From Bacteroidota bacterium (GTDB lineage: Bacteria; Bacteroidota; Bacteroidia; UKL13-3), in NCBI GenBank assembly GCA_027491355.1, contig JAIXWI010000009.1, positions 1 through 64,000 on the forward strand: DNA of 64,000 nt, written 5' to 3'. The position numbers and the translations under genes were made by a program. The notes beneath the pieces were generated by a model, which was not told the origin of the DNA, did not search any database, and worked only from the letters and a program-made list of their open reading frames with translations. Shown piece after piece: positions 50,785 through 59,934 of this stretch. Positions within the stretch are counted from its first letter, which is position 1, and the number at the start of each line of letters is the position of its first letter.

Positions 50785-52648
50785 GATGAATTCAACATAT
50801 GATTTAATAGTTATTGGGGCGGGTCATGCGGGGTGTGAGGCTGCAAATGCCGCAGGCAAAATGGGGTCAAAGGTGCTTTTGATAACAATGGATATGAATA
50901 AAATTGCCCACATGAGTTGTAATCCGGCTATGGGGGGAATAGCAAAGGGGCAAATTGTTAGGGAAATAGATGCACTTGGAGGTGGCTCAGGGATAGTTAG
51001 TGACAAATCAACGATACAATTTAGGATGTTGAACAGGTCAAAGGGTGCAGCAATGTGGAGTCCAAGGACACAAAACGACAGATTTGTATTTAGTTACGAA
51101 TGGAGGATGATACTTGAAAAAAATCCAAATGTTGATTTTTGGCAAGACAATGTAAACGAGATTATAATAGAAAATGGTAAAGCAAGGGGAGTAAAGGTTT
51201 CACTAGGCCTTTCTTTCTATTCAAATGCTGTCGTTGTTACAAGCGGTACATTTTTAAACGGAAAAATTCACATTGGTGAAAAAAACTTTGGAGGTGGTAG
51301 GGTTGGAGAGAGCGCATCGAAGGGTATTACAGAACAGCTAGTTGGTCTTGGCTTTGGAGCAGGAAGAATGAAAACGGGTACACCGCCAAGAATTGATGGT
51401 AGAAGCTTAGATTATTCTAAAATGGAAATTCAGGAGGGTGATGAGAATCCTGGTAAATTTTCTTTTTCGGATGAAACCAATAAGGTAAAAAATCAAAGAC
51501 ATTGTTGGATAACATATACAAACGAATTGGTGCATGAAATTTTAAAAGAGGGTTTTGATAAATCACCAATGTATGCAGGAAGAATAAGTGGTTTAGGACC
51601 AAGGTATTGTCCATCTATAGAAGATAAAATCAATAGATTTGCTGAAAGGGAAAGACACCAACTTTTTGTAGAACCTGAAGGTTGGAGTACGATTGAAATT
51701 TATGTAAACGGCTTTAGTACATCTTTACCTGAGGATATTCAAATGAAAGCCCTCAGAATGGTTCCTGGTTTTGAACAAGCAAAAATGTTCAGGCCAGGGT
51801 ATGCAATTGAATATGATTATTTTCCACCAACACAATTGAAATTAACTTTAGAGACAAATCTAATTGATAATCTTTACTTTGCTGGACAAATCAATGGAAC
51901 AACAGGTTATGAAGAAGCTGCTTGTCAGGGCTTAATGGCTGGAATCAATGCTCACCTCAAAATAAACAACAAGGAACCATTTATTTTGGGGAGAGAAGAG
52001 GCTTACATTGGTGTTTTAATAGATGATCTTGTTACAAAAGGAACTGATGAACCCTATAGGATGTTTACCTCTCGGGCTGAGTATAGAATTTTATTGAGAC
52101 AAGACAATGCTGACATTAGATTAACAGAAAAGGGACAACAAATTGGTTTAGCTAGTATTGATGCACTAGAAAAGGTAAATACAAAAATAAGTCAAACAGA
52201 AAAACTGATTAGAGCATTTAAAGAAACATCTATTAAGCCAATAGCAATCAATGCTAAATTAGAAGAATTGGGAACATCTGGCATACCTCAAAACTATAAA
52301 ATTGACCAAATTATTGCCAGACCACAGGTATCAGTAACAGATTTATTGGCAATAGACCCTATTAATCAACTTACTTCGGGATTAGATGATGAAGTTTTAC
52401 TTCAAACAGAAATAAGAATAAAATACGAGGGTTATTTAGAGAAGGAGGTAGAGCAGGCAAATAAAATGAAAAAATTAGAGTTCATTAAGCTTGGGAAAAA
52501 CCTTGATTACAACCAAATCAATTCATTGTCTATAGAAGCAAGAGAAAAACTAAGTAAACACAAACCAGAAACTTTGGGTCAAGCTTCCAGAATCAGTGGA
52601 ATTTCACCTTCTGATATTTCTATTTTAATGGTACATTTGGGTCGTTAA
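50783..52648 (+). CDS. mnmG: tRNA uridine 5-carboxymethylaminomethyl modification enzyme MnmG
   Basis: MnmG with MnmE modifies U34 of tRNAs using FAD, NADH and methylene-THF. The protein is 621 residues from ATG 50783 (GTG 50777 would add two). FAD dinucleotide fold [15 protein letters not shown] near the start; [30 protein letters not shown]-like [12 protein letters not shown], and the C-terminal [22 protein letters not shown] block mark the family. Adjacent to ybeY (overlap) and a methyltransferase 12 bases downstream, the usual Bacteroidota order. The coding strand is strongly G-rich here. Confidence 0.96.
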   Translation: MMNSTYDLIVIGAGHAGCEAANAAGKMGSKVLLITMDMNKIAHMSCNPAMGGIAKGQIVREIDALGGGSGIVSDKSTIQFRMLNRSKGAAMWSPRTQNDRFVFSYEWRMILEKNPNVDFWQDNVNEIIIENGKARGVKVSLGLSFYSNAVVVTSGTFLNGKIHIGEKNFGGGRVGESASKGITEQLVGLGFGAGRMKTGTPPRIDGRSLDYSKMEIQEGDENPGKFSFSDETNKVKNQRHCWITYTNELVHEILKEGFDKSPMYAGRISGLGPRYCPSIEDKINRFAERERHQLFVEPEGWSTIEIYVNGFSTSLPEDIQMKALRMVPGFEQAKMFRPGYAIEYDYFPPTQLKLTLETNLIDNLYFAGQINGTTGYEEAACQGLMAGINAHLKINNKEPFILGREEAYIGVLIDDLVTKGTDEPYRMFTSRAEYRILLRQDNADIRLTEKGQQIGLASIDALEKVNTKISQTEKLIRAFKETSIKPIAINAKLEELGTSGIPQNYKIDQIIARPQVSVTDLLAIDPINQLTSGLDDEVLLQTEIRIKYEGYLEKEVEQANKMKKLEFIKLGKNLDYNQINSLSIEAREKLSKHKPETLGQASRISGISPSDISILMVHLGR

Positions 52649-52660
52649 TAATTATAACAA

Positions 52661-53563
52661 TTGGAAAAACTGAACACCTGTCCAATATGTGACGGAAAAA
52701 AATTAAAGTATGTACACAGTTGTACTGATTACGTAGCAACAAACGAGCATTTTGACATCAACAGCTGCACAAATTGTACACATAAGTTTACTAATCCAAG
52801 ACCTAAGAATGAATCAGTAGGTATCTATTATCAATCTTCTAATTATATATCTCACTCTGGAAATGAAAAAAACAACCTGGGTATAACGTATCGGTTGTAC
52901 GATTTGATAAGAAATCTTAGTATTCAAAATAAATTAAGGGTAATTAAAAGATATAATGATACAGGAAAATTATTAGATCTTGGATGTGGTTTAGGGTATT
53001 TTTTGAATGGTGCCAAAATAGATAATACGTTCGTTGTGGAGGGCATAGATATATCGGAAGAGGCGCGAAAATATGTTAAGCAGAACTTCAATATAACAGT
53101 AAAAGAAGAAGTGGCATTAACAGAATATGAAACTAACTCCATTGACGTAATAACACAGTGGCATGTGTTAGAGCATGTATATGATTTGGAAAGAAGAATG
53201 TTGGACCTTAAAAGGGTATTATCAATAAATGGTACCCTGTTCATTGCTGTTCCTAACTCCAACTCTTTTGATGCTAAAATGTACGGAAAATATTGGGATG
53301 GATATGATGTACCAAGACATATTCATCATTTCAATAGAGTTAGTTTGAAAAGATTGTTAGAGCAATCGGGTTTTGAAATTATTAAAATAAAACCAATGTG
53401 GTTTGATGCTCCTTACATATGTATGAGAAGTGAATACCATAAAGGAAACAAAACTTTAGGTTTCTTATTGGGTGGATTAAAGGGTATGTTTTCCAACTTG
53501 ATTGGTTTATTTTCAGGAAACTATTCAAGTATTTTAGTGATAGCTAAACACAATGCAAAATAA
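52661..53563 (+). CDS. SAM-dependent methyltransferase with N-terminal zinc ribbon
   Basis: The 300-residue protein starts with TTG at 52661, twelve bases after mnmG. An N-terminal zinc-ribbon-like segment (CPICDGKKLKYVHSC, CTNCTHKF) precedes a class I methyltransferase domain (Methyltransf_23 type): LLDLGCGLGYFL, VEGIDISEEARKYV, VITQWHVLEHVYDLERRM. The acceptor is not known. The order ybeY-mnmG-methyltransferase-Ig-like lipoprotein recurs in Bacteroidota. It overlaps the lipoprotein start by 11 bases, so the genes are probably coupled. Confidence 0.88.
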   Translation: MEKLNTCPICDGKKLKYVHSCTDYVATNEHFDINSCTNCTHKFTNPRPKNESVGIYYQSSNYISHSGNEKNNLGITYRLYDLIRNLSIQNKLRVIKRYNDTGKLLDLGCGLGYFLNGAKIDNTFVVEGIDISEEARKYVKQNFNITVKEEVALTEYETNSIDVITQWHVLEHVYDLERRMLDLKRVLSINGTLFIAVPNSNSFDAKMYGKYWDGYDVPRHIHHFNRVSLKRLLEQSGFEIIKIKPMWFDAPYICMRSEYHKGNKTLGFLLGGLKGMFSNLIGLFSGNYSSILVIAKHNAK

Positions 53564-55154
53564 GGTACTTTATATTTGCTTAGTGTGTATGAGTGTTTTG
53601 ATTGCATGCGCACAAATAGTAAACCCAACTGGCGGAAGAAAAGATGAAGAAAACCCAATTGTTGTTCAAAGTGAACCAATAAACGAATCAGTTAATTTTG
53701 ATGCTGATGCAATCATCTTGAACTTCAATGAATTCATTGAGCTTAAGCATCCAGAAAAGGTTATCATTTCACCACCTTTAAAAGAAAAACTCTCCATTGA
53801 CTATAGAAGAAAACAAATAATTGTATCACTTAAAAACCAAAAACTTGATAGCTCAATTACGTATTCAATAAACCTTAGTGGTAGTATAACCGACATACAC
53901 GAGGGATTACCATTAAAGAATTTCACTTATTCTTTTAGTAAGGGTGACCATATTGATAAAGATAGTATTTATGGAACCGTCGTTGATGCTTTTACAACAA
54001 AACCACGCAAAGAATTTACAGTAGCTTTGTATGATACAACAGGTTTTAATGATTCTATTCCTTTCAACACAAAACCCAGCTTTTACTGCATCTCTAATGA
54101 TTCTGGTTATTTTGAAATAAAGAATTTGCCAAAAAAACTTTTTTGGGTTTTTTGTTTCAATGATGCTAACAAAAACATAAGGTTTGACAACAATGAAGAA
54201 TATGGGTTCATAGATAAACCACTTAGTAGTACAACTTCAATTAGCCAGCGATTGAGGATTAATAAGTCAGACTTGTTTCCGAAAAATAAAAAATTAGATG
54301 CATTTAAAATTGGAAGTAATTCATATGCTTTTGTAATCTATCAACCAGAAAAAATTAACGTAGCGCACATAGGTAAAGATTTGGGTAAAACAAGTAATGT
54401 ATACAAAGAGGGAGTACAACAATTTGATACAATATTCTTTACTTCAGAAAATCAAACACCAGATTCATCTGTTGATTTTGTTATCAAAGTGGAAAGATTA
54501 AAATCAGATACTGTCTCTTTAAATAATTACAAAAAAGTAAAAAATAGAAAACCTTTCATCAATACTCAAACACTTATAAAAGTTGAAGATACTGTAAAAA
54601 TAATCTTAAATCATCCGTGTTTGTTTTTAGATACAAATAGAATTAAAATATTACTTGATTCCACTGAGATAAAATATAAAACCATCAATTCATCGGCTTT
54701 GATTAAGCACCTTTTATTTAAAAAAGAAGAAGGAAAACTATACAAAATTACATTCAAAGATTCTTCTTTATTATCTGTTGATGGTGAATACAATGCTAAT
54801 AAAATAATAGAAGTTAAAACTTATTCAAGTAATCAAACTGGTGAAATAAAATTAAACATCATAAATAATAAACAAGTTCCATTAATTATAAGTTTGGTTT
54901 CTAATAATGAAAAAGAAGAAGAATTATTTAGTATTCCAAATAATAGAAATCAAGAAAATACAATCAAATATTGTAACCCAGGTGAGTACAAAATAAAAGT
55001 AGTTATAGATACAAATAAAAATGGTAAATGGGATAAAGGAAATTGGTTTACAAAAATAAATCCTGAGCCTATTTATTACCTAAATGAAGTAATTGCTGTT
55101 CGTGTATTGTGGGAAATTGAACAATCTATTTCTATAGATAACATTTTAAAATAA
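53553..55154 (+). CDS. Ig-like (Big_5) domain lipoprotein
   Basis: The 533 residues begin with a lipoprotein signal (YICLVCMSVLIAC, Cys19) and the family start AQIVNPTGGRKDEENPIVV, with an N-terminal Big_5-type Ig-like domain (about 35-130: DADAIILNFNEFIEL). The rest is beta-rich, with a segment near the C-terminus NPGEYKIKVVIDTNKNGKWD(KGNW) that resembles calcium-binding EF-like loops. Predicted outer-membrane lipoprotein of unknown function, conserved beside mnmG in Bacteroidota. It is the last gene before the AT-rich gap. Confidence 0.85.
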   Translation: MQNKVLYICLVCMSVLIACAQIVNPTGGRKDEENPIVVQSEPINESVNFDADAIILNFNEFIELKHPEKVIISPPLKEKLSIDYRRKQIIVSLKNQKLDSSITYSINLSGSITDIHEGLPLKNFTYSFSKGDHIDKDSIYGTVVDAFTTKPRKEFTVALYDTTGFNDSIPFNTKPSFYCISNDSGYFEIKNLPKKLFWVFCFNDANKNIRFDNNEEYGFIDKPLSSTTSISQRLRINKSDLFPKNKKLDAFKIGSNSYAFVIYQPEKINVAHIGKDLGKTSNVYKEGVQQFDTIFFTSENQTPDSSVDFVIKVERLKSDTVSLNNYKKVKNRKPFINTQTLIKVEDTVKIILNHPCLFLDTNRIKILLDSTEIKYKTINSSALIKHLLFKKEEGKLYKITFKDSSLLSVDGEYNANKIIEVKTYSSNQTGEIKLNIINNKQVPLIISLVSNNEKEEELFSIPNNRNQENTIKYCNPGEYKIKVVIDTNKNGKWDKGNWFTKINPEPIYYLNEVIAVRVLWEIEQSISIDNILK

Positions 55155-55587
55155 CCAATAATTAAATCATTTATTTATACCCAATTTTGTTGATATTAAA
55201 GTGGATGAACCTGTTTTAAAATGTAGGTAAGTTTTTTAGTCCAGTAGAATGTGAATGAGTGTTTGTAAGTTTTGGCTTTATGATAAGTTTACCAACATTA
55301 AAATAAATAAGAAGTTATGTTCATTATACATGGTATAAATAAAACTTGTTATGTGAATTAAGTTCTTACTAATATGATTTACAAGCGTTTAATATGTTAA
55401 GTATATGTAAATAAAAGCTTAGTAAAAAAAAGTCAAGAAAGAAAATAATAAGAAATCAACGTAATTCACATGACATTAATATATACATTATATAAGTAAA
55501 TAAGTATATAATATTTATTGAAGTGGATGAATTGAAAATGAGAGAGGAGTTAAATTACTTACCTTTGAAAAGTTGATGATAAAATAA
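55155..55587. other. 433-bp very AT-rich gap with repeats before pheS
   Basis: No gene is supported. Direct 11-mer AAGTGGATGAA at 55199-55209 and 55521-55531. Inverted 10-mer ATGTGAATTA (55351-55360) with TAATTCACAT (55462-55471). A further inverted repeat TTATATA/TATATAA lies near 55490-55512. A -7 box TACCTTTG at 55560-55567 serves pheS. There are no exact DnaA boxes and no leader peptide rich in Phe. Confidence 0.6.
55560..55567 (+). promoter_or_regulatory. -7 box TACCTTTG of pheS
   Basis: Exact TAnnTTTG match, 20 bases before ATG 55588. The nearest TTG upstream is 25 bases away, a little long. Confidence 0.55.
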
Positions 55588-56604
55588 ATGAAAGCTAAAC
55601 TTCAAGAATTAATAGAAGAAATGAAAAATGTTGTCATTTACTCAAATGACGATATAGAAAATTTTAGATTAAAGTATTTAAGTAAAAAGGGTGTGATTAA
55701 TGATTTTGTTTCACAATTCAGAGATATAGATCCTTCTCAAAAAAAAGAAATTGGTCAGTTACTAAATACAGTAAAGCAATTTGCTCAAAATAAATGGGAA
55801 GAAGCATGCCTAAATATTTCTAGTAAATCTTTAAATAATGAATCAGAAAAAATAGATTTTACTTTACCGTCAGAACCAGATTTTTCTGGATCTAGACACC
55901 CACTATCAATTATTGAAAATAGAATCATTGGTATTTTTAGACAATTAGGATTTGTTTTACATGAAGGTCCTGAAATAGAAGATGATTGGCATAATTTCTC
56001 AGCATTGAATTTTCCTAAAAATCATCCAGCAAGAGATATGCAAGATACTTTCTTCATTGCTGAAGAAATTGCACTGAGAACTCATACATCATCTGTACAA
56101 GTAAGGTTGATGGAAAAACAAAGTCCACCTATAAGAGCAATAATGCCAGGTAGGGTTTATAGAAATGAGGCTGTTTCAGCAAGAGCTAATTGTTTTTTCC
56201 ATCAAATTGAAGGTATTTACATTGATAAAAAAGTTAGTTTCAAAGACTTAAAACAAACTTTATATATTTTTGTCCAACAACTTTTTGGAGAAAAAATTCA
56301 AGTTAGGTTTAGACCAAGTTATTTCCCATTTACAGAACCAAGTGCAGAGATGGATATTAGTTGTCAATTGTGTCACGGAGAAGGTTGTAATGTTTGTAAA
56401 CATTCAGGCTGGTTAGAAATTCTTGGATGTGGAATGATTGATCCTAATGTTTTAAAAATGAACGGAATTAACCCAGATGAGTATTCAGGATTTGCATTTG
56501 GAATGGGAGTAGAGCGCATAGCAATGCTACAATTTGATGTAAAAGATTTAAGAACATATTTTAATAACGACTCAAGATTTTTATCACAATTTAAAAACTA
56601 CTAA
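55588..56604 (+). CDS. pheS: Phenylalanyl-tRNA synthetase alpha subunit
   Basis: The 338-residue subunit holds the catalytic core that charges tRNA-Phe with PheT. An N-terminal coiled coil (about 1-85) is followed by the class II core: motif 1 region, FALNFP-like SALNFPKNHPARDMQDTF, motif 2 PGRVYRNEAVSARANCFFHQIEG in two blocks, and motif 3 FAFGMGVERIAML. The CQLCHGEGCNVCKHSGW segment is the usual Cys-rich insert of many PheS. pheT is not next to it. A -7 box lies just upstream. A deoxyhypusine-synthase-like gene follows after two bases. Confidence 0.95.
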   Translation: MKAKLQELIEEMKNVVIYSNDDIENFRLKYLSKKGVINDFVSQFRDIDPSQKKEIGQLLNTVKQFAQNKWEEACLNISSKSLNNESEKIDFTLPSEPDFSGSRHPLSIIENRIIGIFRQLGFVLHEGPEIEDDWHNFSALNFPKNHPARDMQDTFFIAEEIALRTHTSSVQVRLMEKQSPPIRAIMPGRVYRNEAVSARANCFFHQIEGIYIDKKVSFKDLKQTLYIFVQQLFGEKIQVRFRPSYFPFTEPSAEMDISCQLCHGEGCNVCKHSGWLEILGCGMIDPNVLKMNGINPDEYSGFAFGMGVERIAMLQFDVKDLRTYFNNDSRFLSQFKNY

Positions 56605-56606
56605 AA

Positions 56607-57581
56607 ATGACAAAAGGACCAGTTTCACAATTTATCGAGAAACACTATAAACACTTTAATGCTGCTGCACTTATAGATGCAGCTAAAGGATATGAAACAC
56701 ACCTATTAGAAGGCGGTAAAATGATGATAACCTTGGCAGGTGCTATGAGTACCGCTGAATTAGGTAAATCGCTTGCAGAAATGATTAGAATGGGTAAAGT
56801 TGATATTATCAGTTGTACTGGCGCGAACCTGGAAGAAGATATCATGAATTTAGTTGCACACAGTCATTACAAAAGGGTTCCTAATTACAGAGATTTAAGT
56901 CCACAGGAAGAATGGGATTTATTAGAGAACCATTACAATAGGGTAACTGATACATGTATTCCTGAAGAAGAAGCTTTTAGAAGGCTACAAAAACATATTT
57001 ATAATGTTTGGAAAAACGCAGATGAAAAAGGCGAACGCTACTTTCCTCATGAATTTATGTATAAAATTCTCTTATCAGGAGAACTTGAACAATACTATGA
57101 AATTGATCCAAAAGATAGCTGGATGTTAGCAGCTGCACAAAAAAACATTCCTATTGTAGTACCTGGTTGGGAAGACAGTACAATGGGTAATATTTTTGCT
57201 TCTTATGTAATTAAGAATGAAATAAAAGCAGTAACCATGAAAAGTGGTATAGAATACATGGTATGGCTTTCAGATTGGTATAGAAATAATTCAGCTGGTA
57301 AAGGGGTTGGATTCTTTCAAATAGGTGGTGGAATAGCAGGTGATTTTCCTATTTGTGTTGTGCCTATGATGTACCAAGATTTAGAATGGCATGATGTACC
57401 TTTTTGGGGGTATTTTTGCCAAATATCAGACTCTACAACATCATATGGATCATATAGTGGAGCTGTACCCAATGAAAAAATAACTTGGGGAAAATTAGAT
57501 ATTCAAACGCCAAAATTTATTGTAGAAAGTGATGCCACAATTGTTGCACCTTTAATTTTTGCTTGGATTTTGGGTTGGTAA
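56607..57581 (+). CDS. Deoxyhypusine synthase family protein
   Basis: This 324-residue protein matches the deoxyhypusine synthase fold (NAD-dependent aminobutyl transfer): TLAGAMSTAELGKSLAEMIR, ISCTGANLEEDI, VVPGWEDSTMGNIF, and the Lys-bearing ITWGKL (catalytic Lys of the Lys-imine). Bacteria lack eIF5A, so the substrate differs; related bacterial enzymes act in homospermidine or other polyamine synthesis, which is inference here. It follows pheS by two bases and ends ten bases from the convergent pyrF. Confidence 0.88.
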   Translation: MTKGPVSQFIEKHYKHFNAAALIDAAKGYETHLLEGGKMMITLAGAMSTAELGKSLAEMIRMGKVDIISCTGANLEEDIMNLVAHSHYKRVPNYRDLSPQEEWDLLENHYNRVTDTCIPEEEAFRRLQKHIYNVWKNADEKGERYFPHEFMYKILLSGELEQYYEIDPKDSWMLAAAQKNIPIVVPGWEDSTMGNIFASYVIKNEIKAVTMKSGIEYMVWLSDWYRNNSAGKGVGFFQIGGGIAGDFPICVVPMMYQDLEWHDVPFWGYFCQISDSTTSYGSYSGAVPNEKITWGKLDIQTPKFIVESDATIVAPLIFAWILGW

Positions 57582-57591
57582 AACCAGTTGT

Positions 57592-58395
57592 TTAAATATA
57601 GAAAGACATTTCATTTTGGATTGATTTTGCTGCATCATGTGCTGCTGTGGCAAAATCAGCACCAGAACTGGCATATATTATAGACCTGGAAGCATTAACC
57701 AATAATCCAATTTCACTATTTAATCCATTTTCACAAACACTTTTTAAATTTCCTCCCTGCGCACCAATTCCGGGTACTAGAAAGAAAGAATAAGGCGCCA
57801 GCTTCCGAATTGTTGCGATGTCTTTATCATTGGTAGCACCAACAACAAACATAAGATTTTCAGTTCCATAGCGGCTATACAAGTCTTTAACAACCCTTTC
57901 ATAAAGTTTTTCACCTGTTGTTAATTCAAGTTTTTCAAAATCATTGCTTCCCTTGTTAGAAGTAAGAGCCAACACAATACTCCATTTGTTTTTTACGGCT
58001 AAAAAGGGGTCTATAGAATCGAACCCCATGTATGGAGAAAGCGTGATTGCATCAGCTTTTAAATTGTCGAAAAAGGCAGTAGCATATTGTGAACTTGTAT
58101 TGCCAATATCACCTCTTTTTGCATCAGCAATTTTTAAACAATTGTCTGGTATATAAGAAAAAATTTCTTCCATTAAATCCCATCCACGAGCACCCTGAGC
58201 TTCAAAAAATGCAGTATTTATTTTATAAGAAACACACAAATCTTTTGTTGCGTCAATAATGGCTTTATTGAATGCCAGCACCCCATTCTTTTGATTTTTT
58301 AAATGTTCAGGAATTAAGTTTGGATCAACATCTAAACCTACACATAAAAATGTCTTTTTTTGTTTGATTTGGGCAATTAAACTAGATTTATTCAA
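57592..58395 (-). CDS. pyrF: Orotidine-5'-phosphate decarboxylase
   Basis: This 267-residue enzyme makes UMP from OMP, the last step of pyrimidine synthesis. The family 2 pattern is clear: FLCVGLDVDPNLIP, the catalytic Lys-Asp block DAKRGDIGNTSSQYA, ALTSNKGSNDF, and FLVPGIGAQGG. It lies four bases after the outer-membrane protein gene on the same strand, so it may share its message. The 3' ends of pyrF and the deoxyhypusine-synthase-like gene face each other over ten bases. Confidence 0.94.
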   Translation of the reverse strand: MNKSSLIAQIKQKKTFLCVGLDVDPNLIPEHLKNQKNGVLAFNKAIIDATKDLCVSYKINTAFFEAQGARGWDLMEEIFSYIPDNCLKIADAKRGDIGNTSSQYATAFFDNLKADAITLSPYMGFDSIDPFLAVKNKWSIVLALTSNKGSNDFEKLELTTGEKLYERVVKDLYSRYGTENLMFVVGATNDKDIATIRKLAPYSFFLVPGIGAQGGNLKSVCENGLNSEIGLLVNASRSIIYASSGADFATAAHDAAKSIQNEMSFYI

Positions 58396-58399
58396 TGGA

Positions 58400-59089
58400 T
58401 TAAAAAATTAATTGAAAGGTGAGTGTTTGGTTATAAAAAGTACCGCCTTTATTGGTAGGTTTAATGACAGAAGCGTTATCTCCTGAAGGCCAAGATTGGG
58501 CATTGTTGATATTTGAAAGCCCAATACTGTAACTTGTTTGTAGGTAAAAATAATTGAATTTTATTAGCCATGAAGTTACAATACCCCAATCATATTCTTT
58601 AATTGGAAGTGCACTTTGATTTGCTGTTAATGAACCACCATTAGAAGACAGGCTAGCGTTTATAAGTCTGGCCATGTAAAAACCAGTACCTATTTGGTTT
58701 TTTTGTGCTTGTTGGTATGTGTAAAATATTTGCAAGGGGGTCTCTAAATATAGAAGTTTTAAAGAATTGTAATAATCAGGTTCTGAACGGTTGAACCTGC
58801 TTCCTTTAAATCCAATATTAATTGCTGGCTGGAGCGTCAATCTTTTGCTGAAATTATACCTTAAATAGGTTCCACCAGTAATGCCAACAAATGGGGTTGC
58901 TCTTTCTGATTCTGATCCACTTAAAATAGACACCTGTGCACCTAAACCAACACCAATTTTAAGTTTACCTTCGCTTGGTGGGCTAATTTTGTAAAATAAA
59001 GTATCTGATTCTTGATCAGTATCGTCTTGTGCTTGCAATAAACCGGTTAAGCCAAGAAAAATATAAAAGAATAACAGAAACCTTTTCAT
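58400..59089 (-). CDS. Outer-membrane beta-barrel protein (PorT-like size)
   Basis: This 229-residue protein has a signal peptide (LFFYIFLGLTGLLQAQ) and alternating beta-strands typical of an 8-stranded barrel, ending in an aromatic-rich strand (FYNQTLTFQLIF). No family beyond outer-membrane beta-barrel can be stated. It is followed closely by pyrF and preceded by the DUF4249 lipoprotein gene, and has its own -7 box, so it may be transcribed separately from the receptor pair. Confidence 0.78.
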   Translation of the reverse strand: MKRFLLFFYIFLGLTGLLQAQDDTDQESDTLFYKISPPSEGKLKIGVGLGAQVSILSGSESERATPFVGITGGTYLRYNFSKRLTLQPAINIGFKGSRFNRSEPDYYNSLKLLYLETPLQIFYTYQQAQKNQIGTGFYMARLINASLSSNGGSLTANQSALPIKEYDWGIVTSWLIKFNYFYLQTSYSIGLSNINNAQSWPSGDNASVIKPTNKGGTFYNQTLTFQLIF

Positions 59090-59096
59090 AAGTAAA

Positions 59097-59129
59097 CAAA
59101 TCTACTATTCTTTATACATTTTGAAACAA
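59097..59129 (-). promoter_or_regulatory. Promoter of the small barrel gene
   Basis: Minus strand: TTG (59129-59127), 22 bases, TAGATTTG (59104-59097), then seven bases to the ATG at 59089. Spacing is within the 17-23 range; the leader would be very short. Confidence 0.55.
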
Positions 59130-59136
59130 TTAGATT

Positions 59137-59934
59137 TTATTTTACCATGTAGCGAAAACGCTTTACATCAAAGGTTGCAAAGTAACCAACAGCACCACCT
59201 TTTATGTTTGTGGGTAGGTTTGCTGGTTGTTGTCTAAATGGACCTGGTGCCCCTGAAGATTGACTGCCATACTCTTTTAAGAAATCAAACATGTCTTTGT
59301 CTATTGATCGGAAGGTACAAAAAAACAGGGTACCACTGTTGAATCGGGTAAATGGAAGTTCAAAAGCATATTGTCGTCCGAGTGGAATAGAATTGTTATC
59401 AAACAAAACCAAATTGTTTTGGGTTGAGTCTTTTCCCTTATCAGCATCAAAGAAACCAGATTGAAAATAGGTATATTTTATAGGCTTACGGTCGTCAAAC
59501 CCCCAATAACTTATACTGTAGCCTTCTGGTAAAAAACCTTCTTTTGGCTTGAAGGTTTGTGATAAAGAGTCTACCCTAAACATAGGAACCATTGTAGATG
59601 TTGAGGTGTAGTTTTTATCTTCATAATTGATACTGAGGTTATATGTAGAATCAACTTTTCCAATAAAACCATCATAAGGGCGATAAATGCCACTTCCTTT
59701 ATGAATAAAATCAATGCCATTAACCCTTACCACTGCTGTTTCTACAGTTTTGTAGTTTGGACTGGCATAATAATTAGAGCTCAAGGATAATTTTACAAAA
59801 GAACTGTCAAGTTCTGAACTCACAACACCCTCAACTACTAAAAGTGGGTTGTTATTTGGAATGTCTATGACGATAGGGTCTTTGCATGATGCCATGAGCA
59901 ATACACCCATACAGAGTTTAAATAACTGCTTCAT
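59137..59934 (-). CDS. DUF4249 family lipoprotein
   Basis: This 265-residue lipoprotein (LCMGVLLMASC, then KDPIVIDIPNNNPLLVVEGVVSS) matches the DUF4249 family, which is found almost always next to a TonB receptor. It probably sits on the outer membrane and cooperates with the receptor, much as SusD does with SusC, though its ligand is unknown. Its ATG shares one base with the receptor stop, so translation is coupled. Confidence 0.9.
   Translation of the reverse strand: MKQLFKLCMGVLLMASCKDPIVIDIPNNNPLLVVEGVVSSELDSSFVKLSLSSNYYASPNYKTVETAVVRVNGIDFIHKGSGIYRPYDGFIGKVDSTYNLSINYEDKNYTSTSTMVPMFRVDSLSQTFKPKEGFLPEGYSISYWGFDDRKPIKYTYFQSGFFDADKGKDSTQNNLVLFDNNSIPLGRQYAFELPFTRFNSGTLFFCTFRSIDKDMFDFLKEYGSQSSGAPGPFRQQPANLPTNIKGGAVGYFATFDVKRFRYMVK

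Noticed and set aside
55470-55512. dif-like sequence for XerCD
   Set aside because: The AT palindrome matches only part of one arm of known dif sites; too weak.
55538-55576. 12-residue leader peptide before pheS
   Set aside because: It contains no Phe codons and overlaps the -7 box, so Phe attenuation is not supported.
55155-55587. Replication origin in the AT-rich gap
   Set aside because: No exact DnaA boxes (the two GTGGATGAA words differ at two positions), no dnaA or dnaN nearby; composition alone is not enough.
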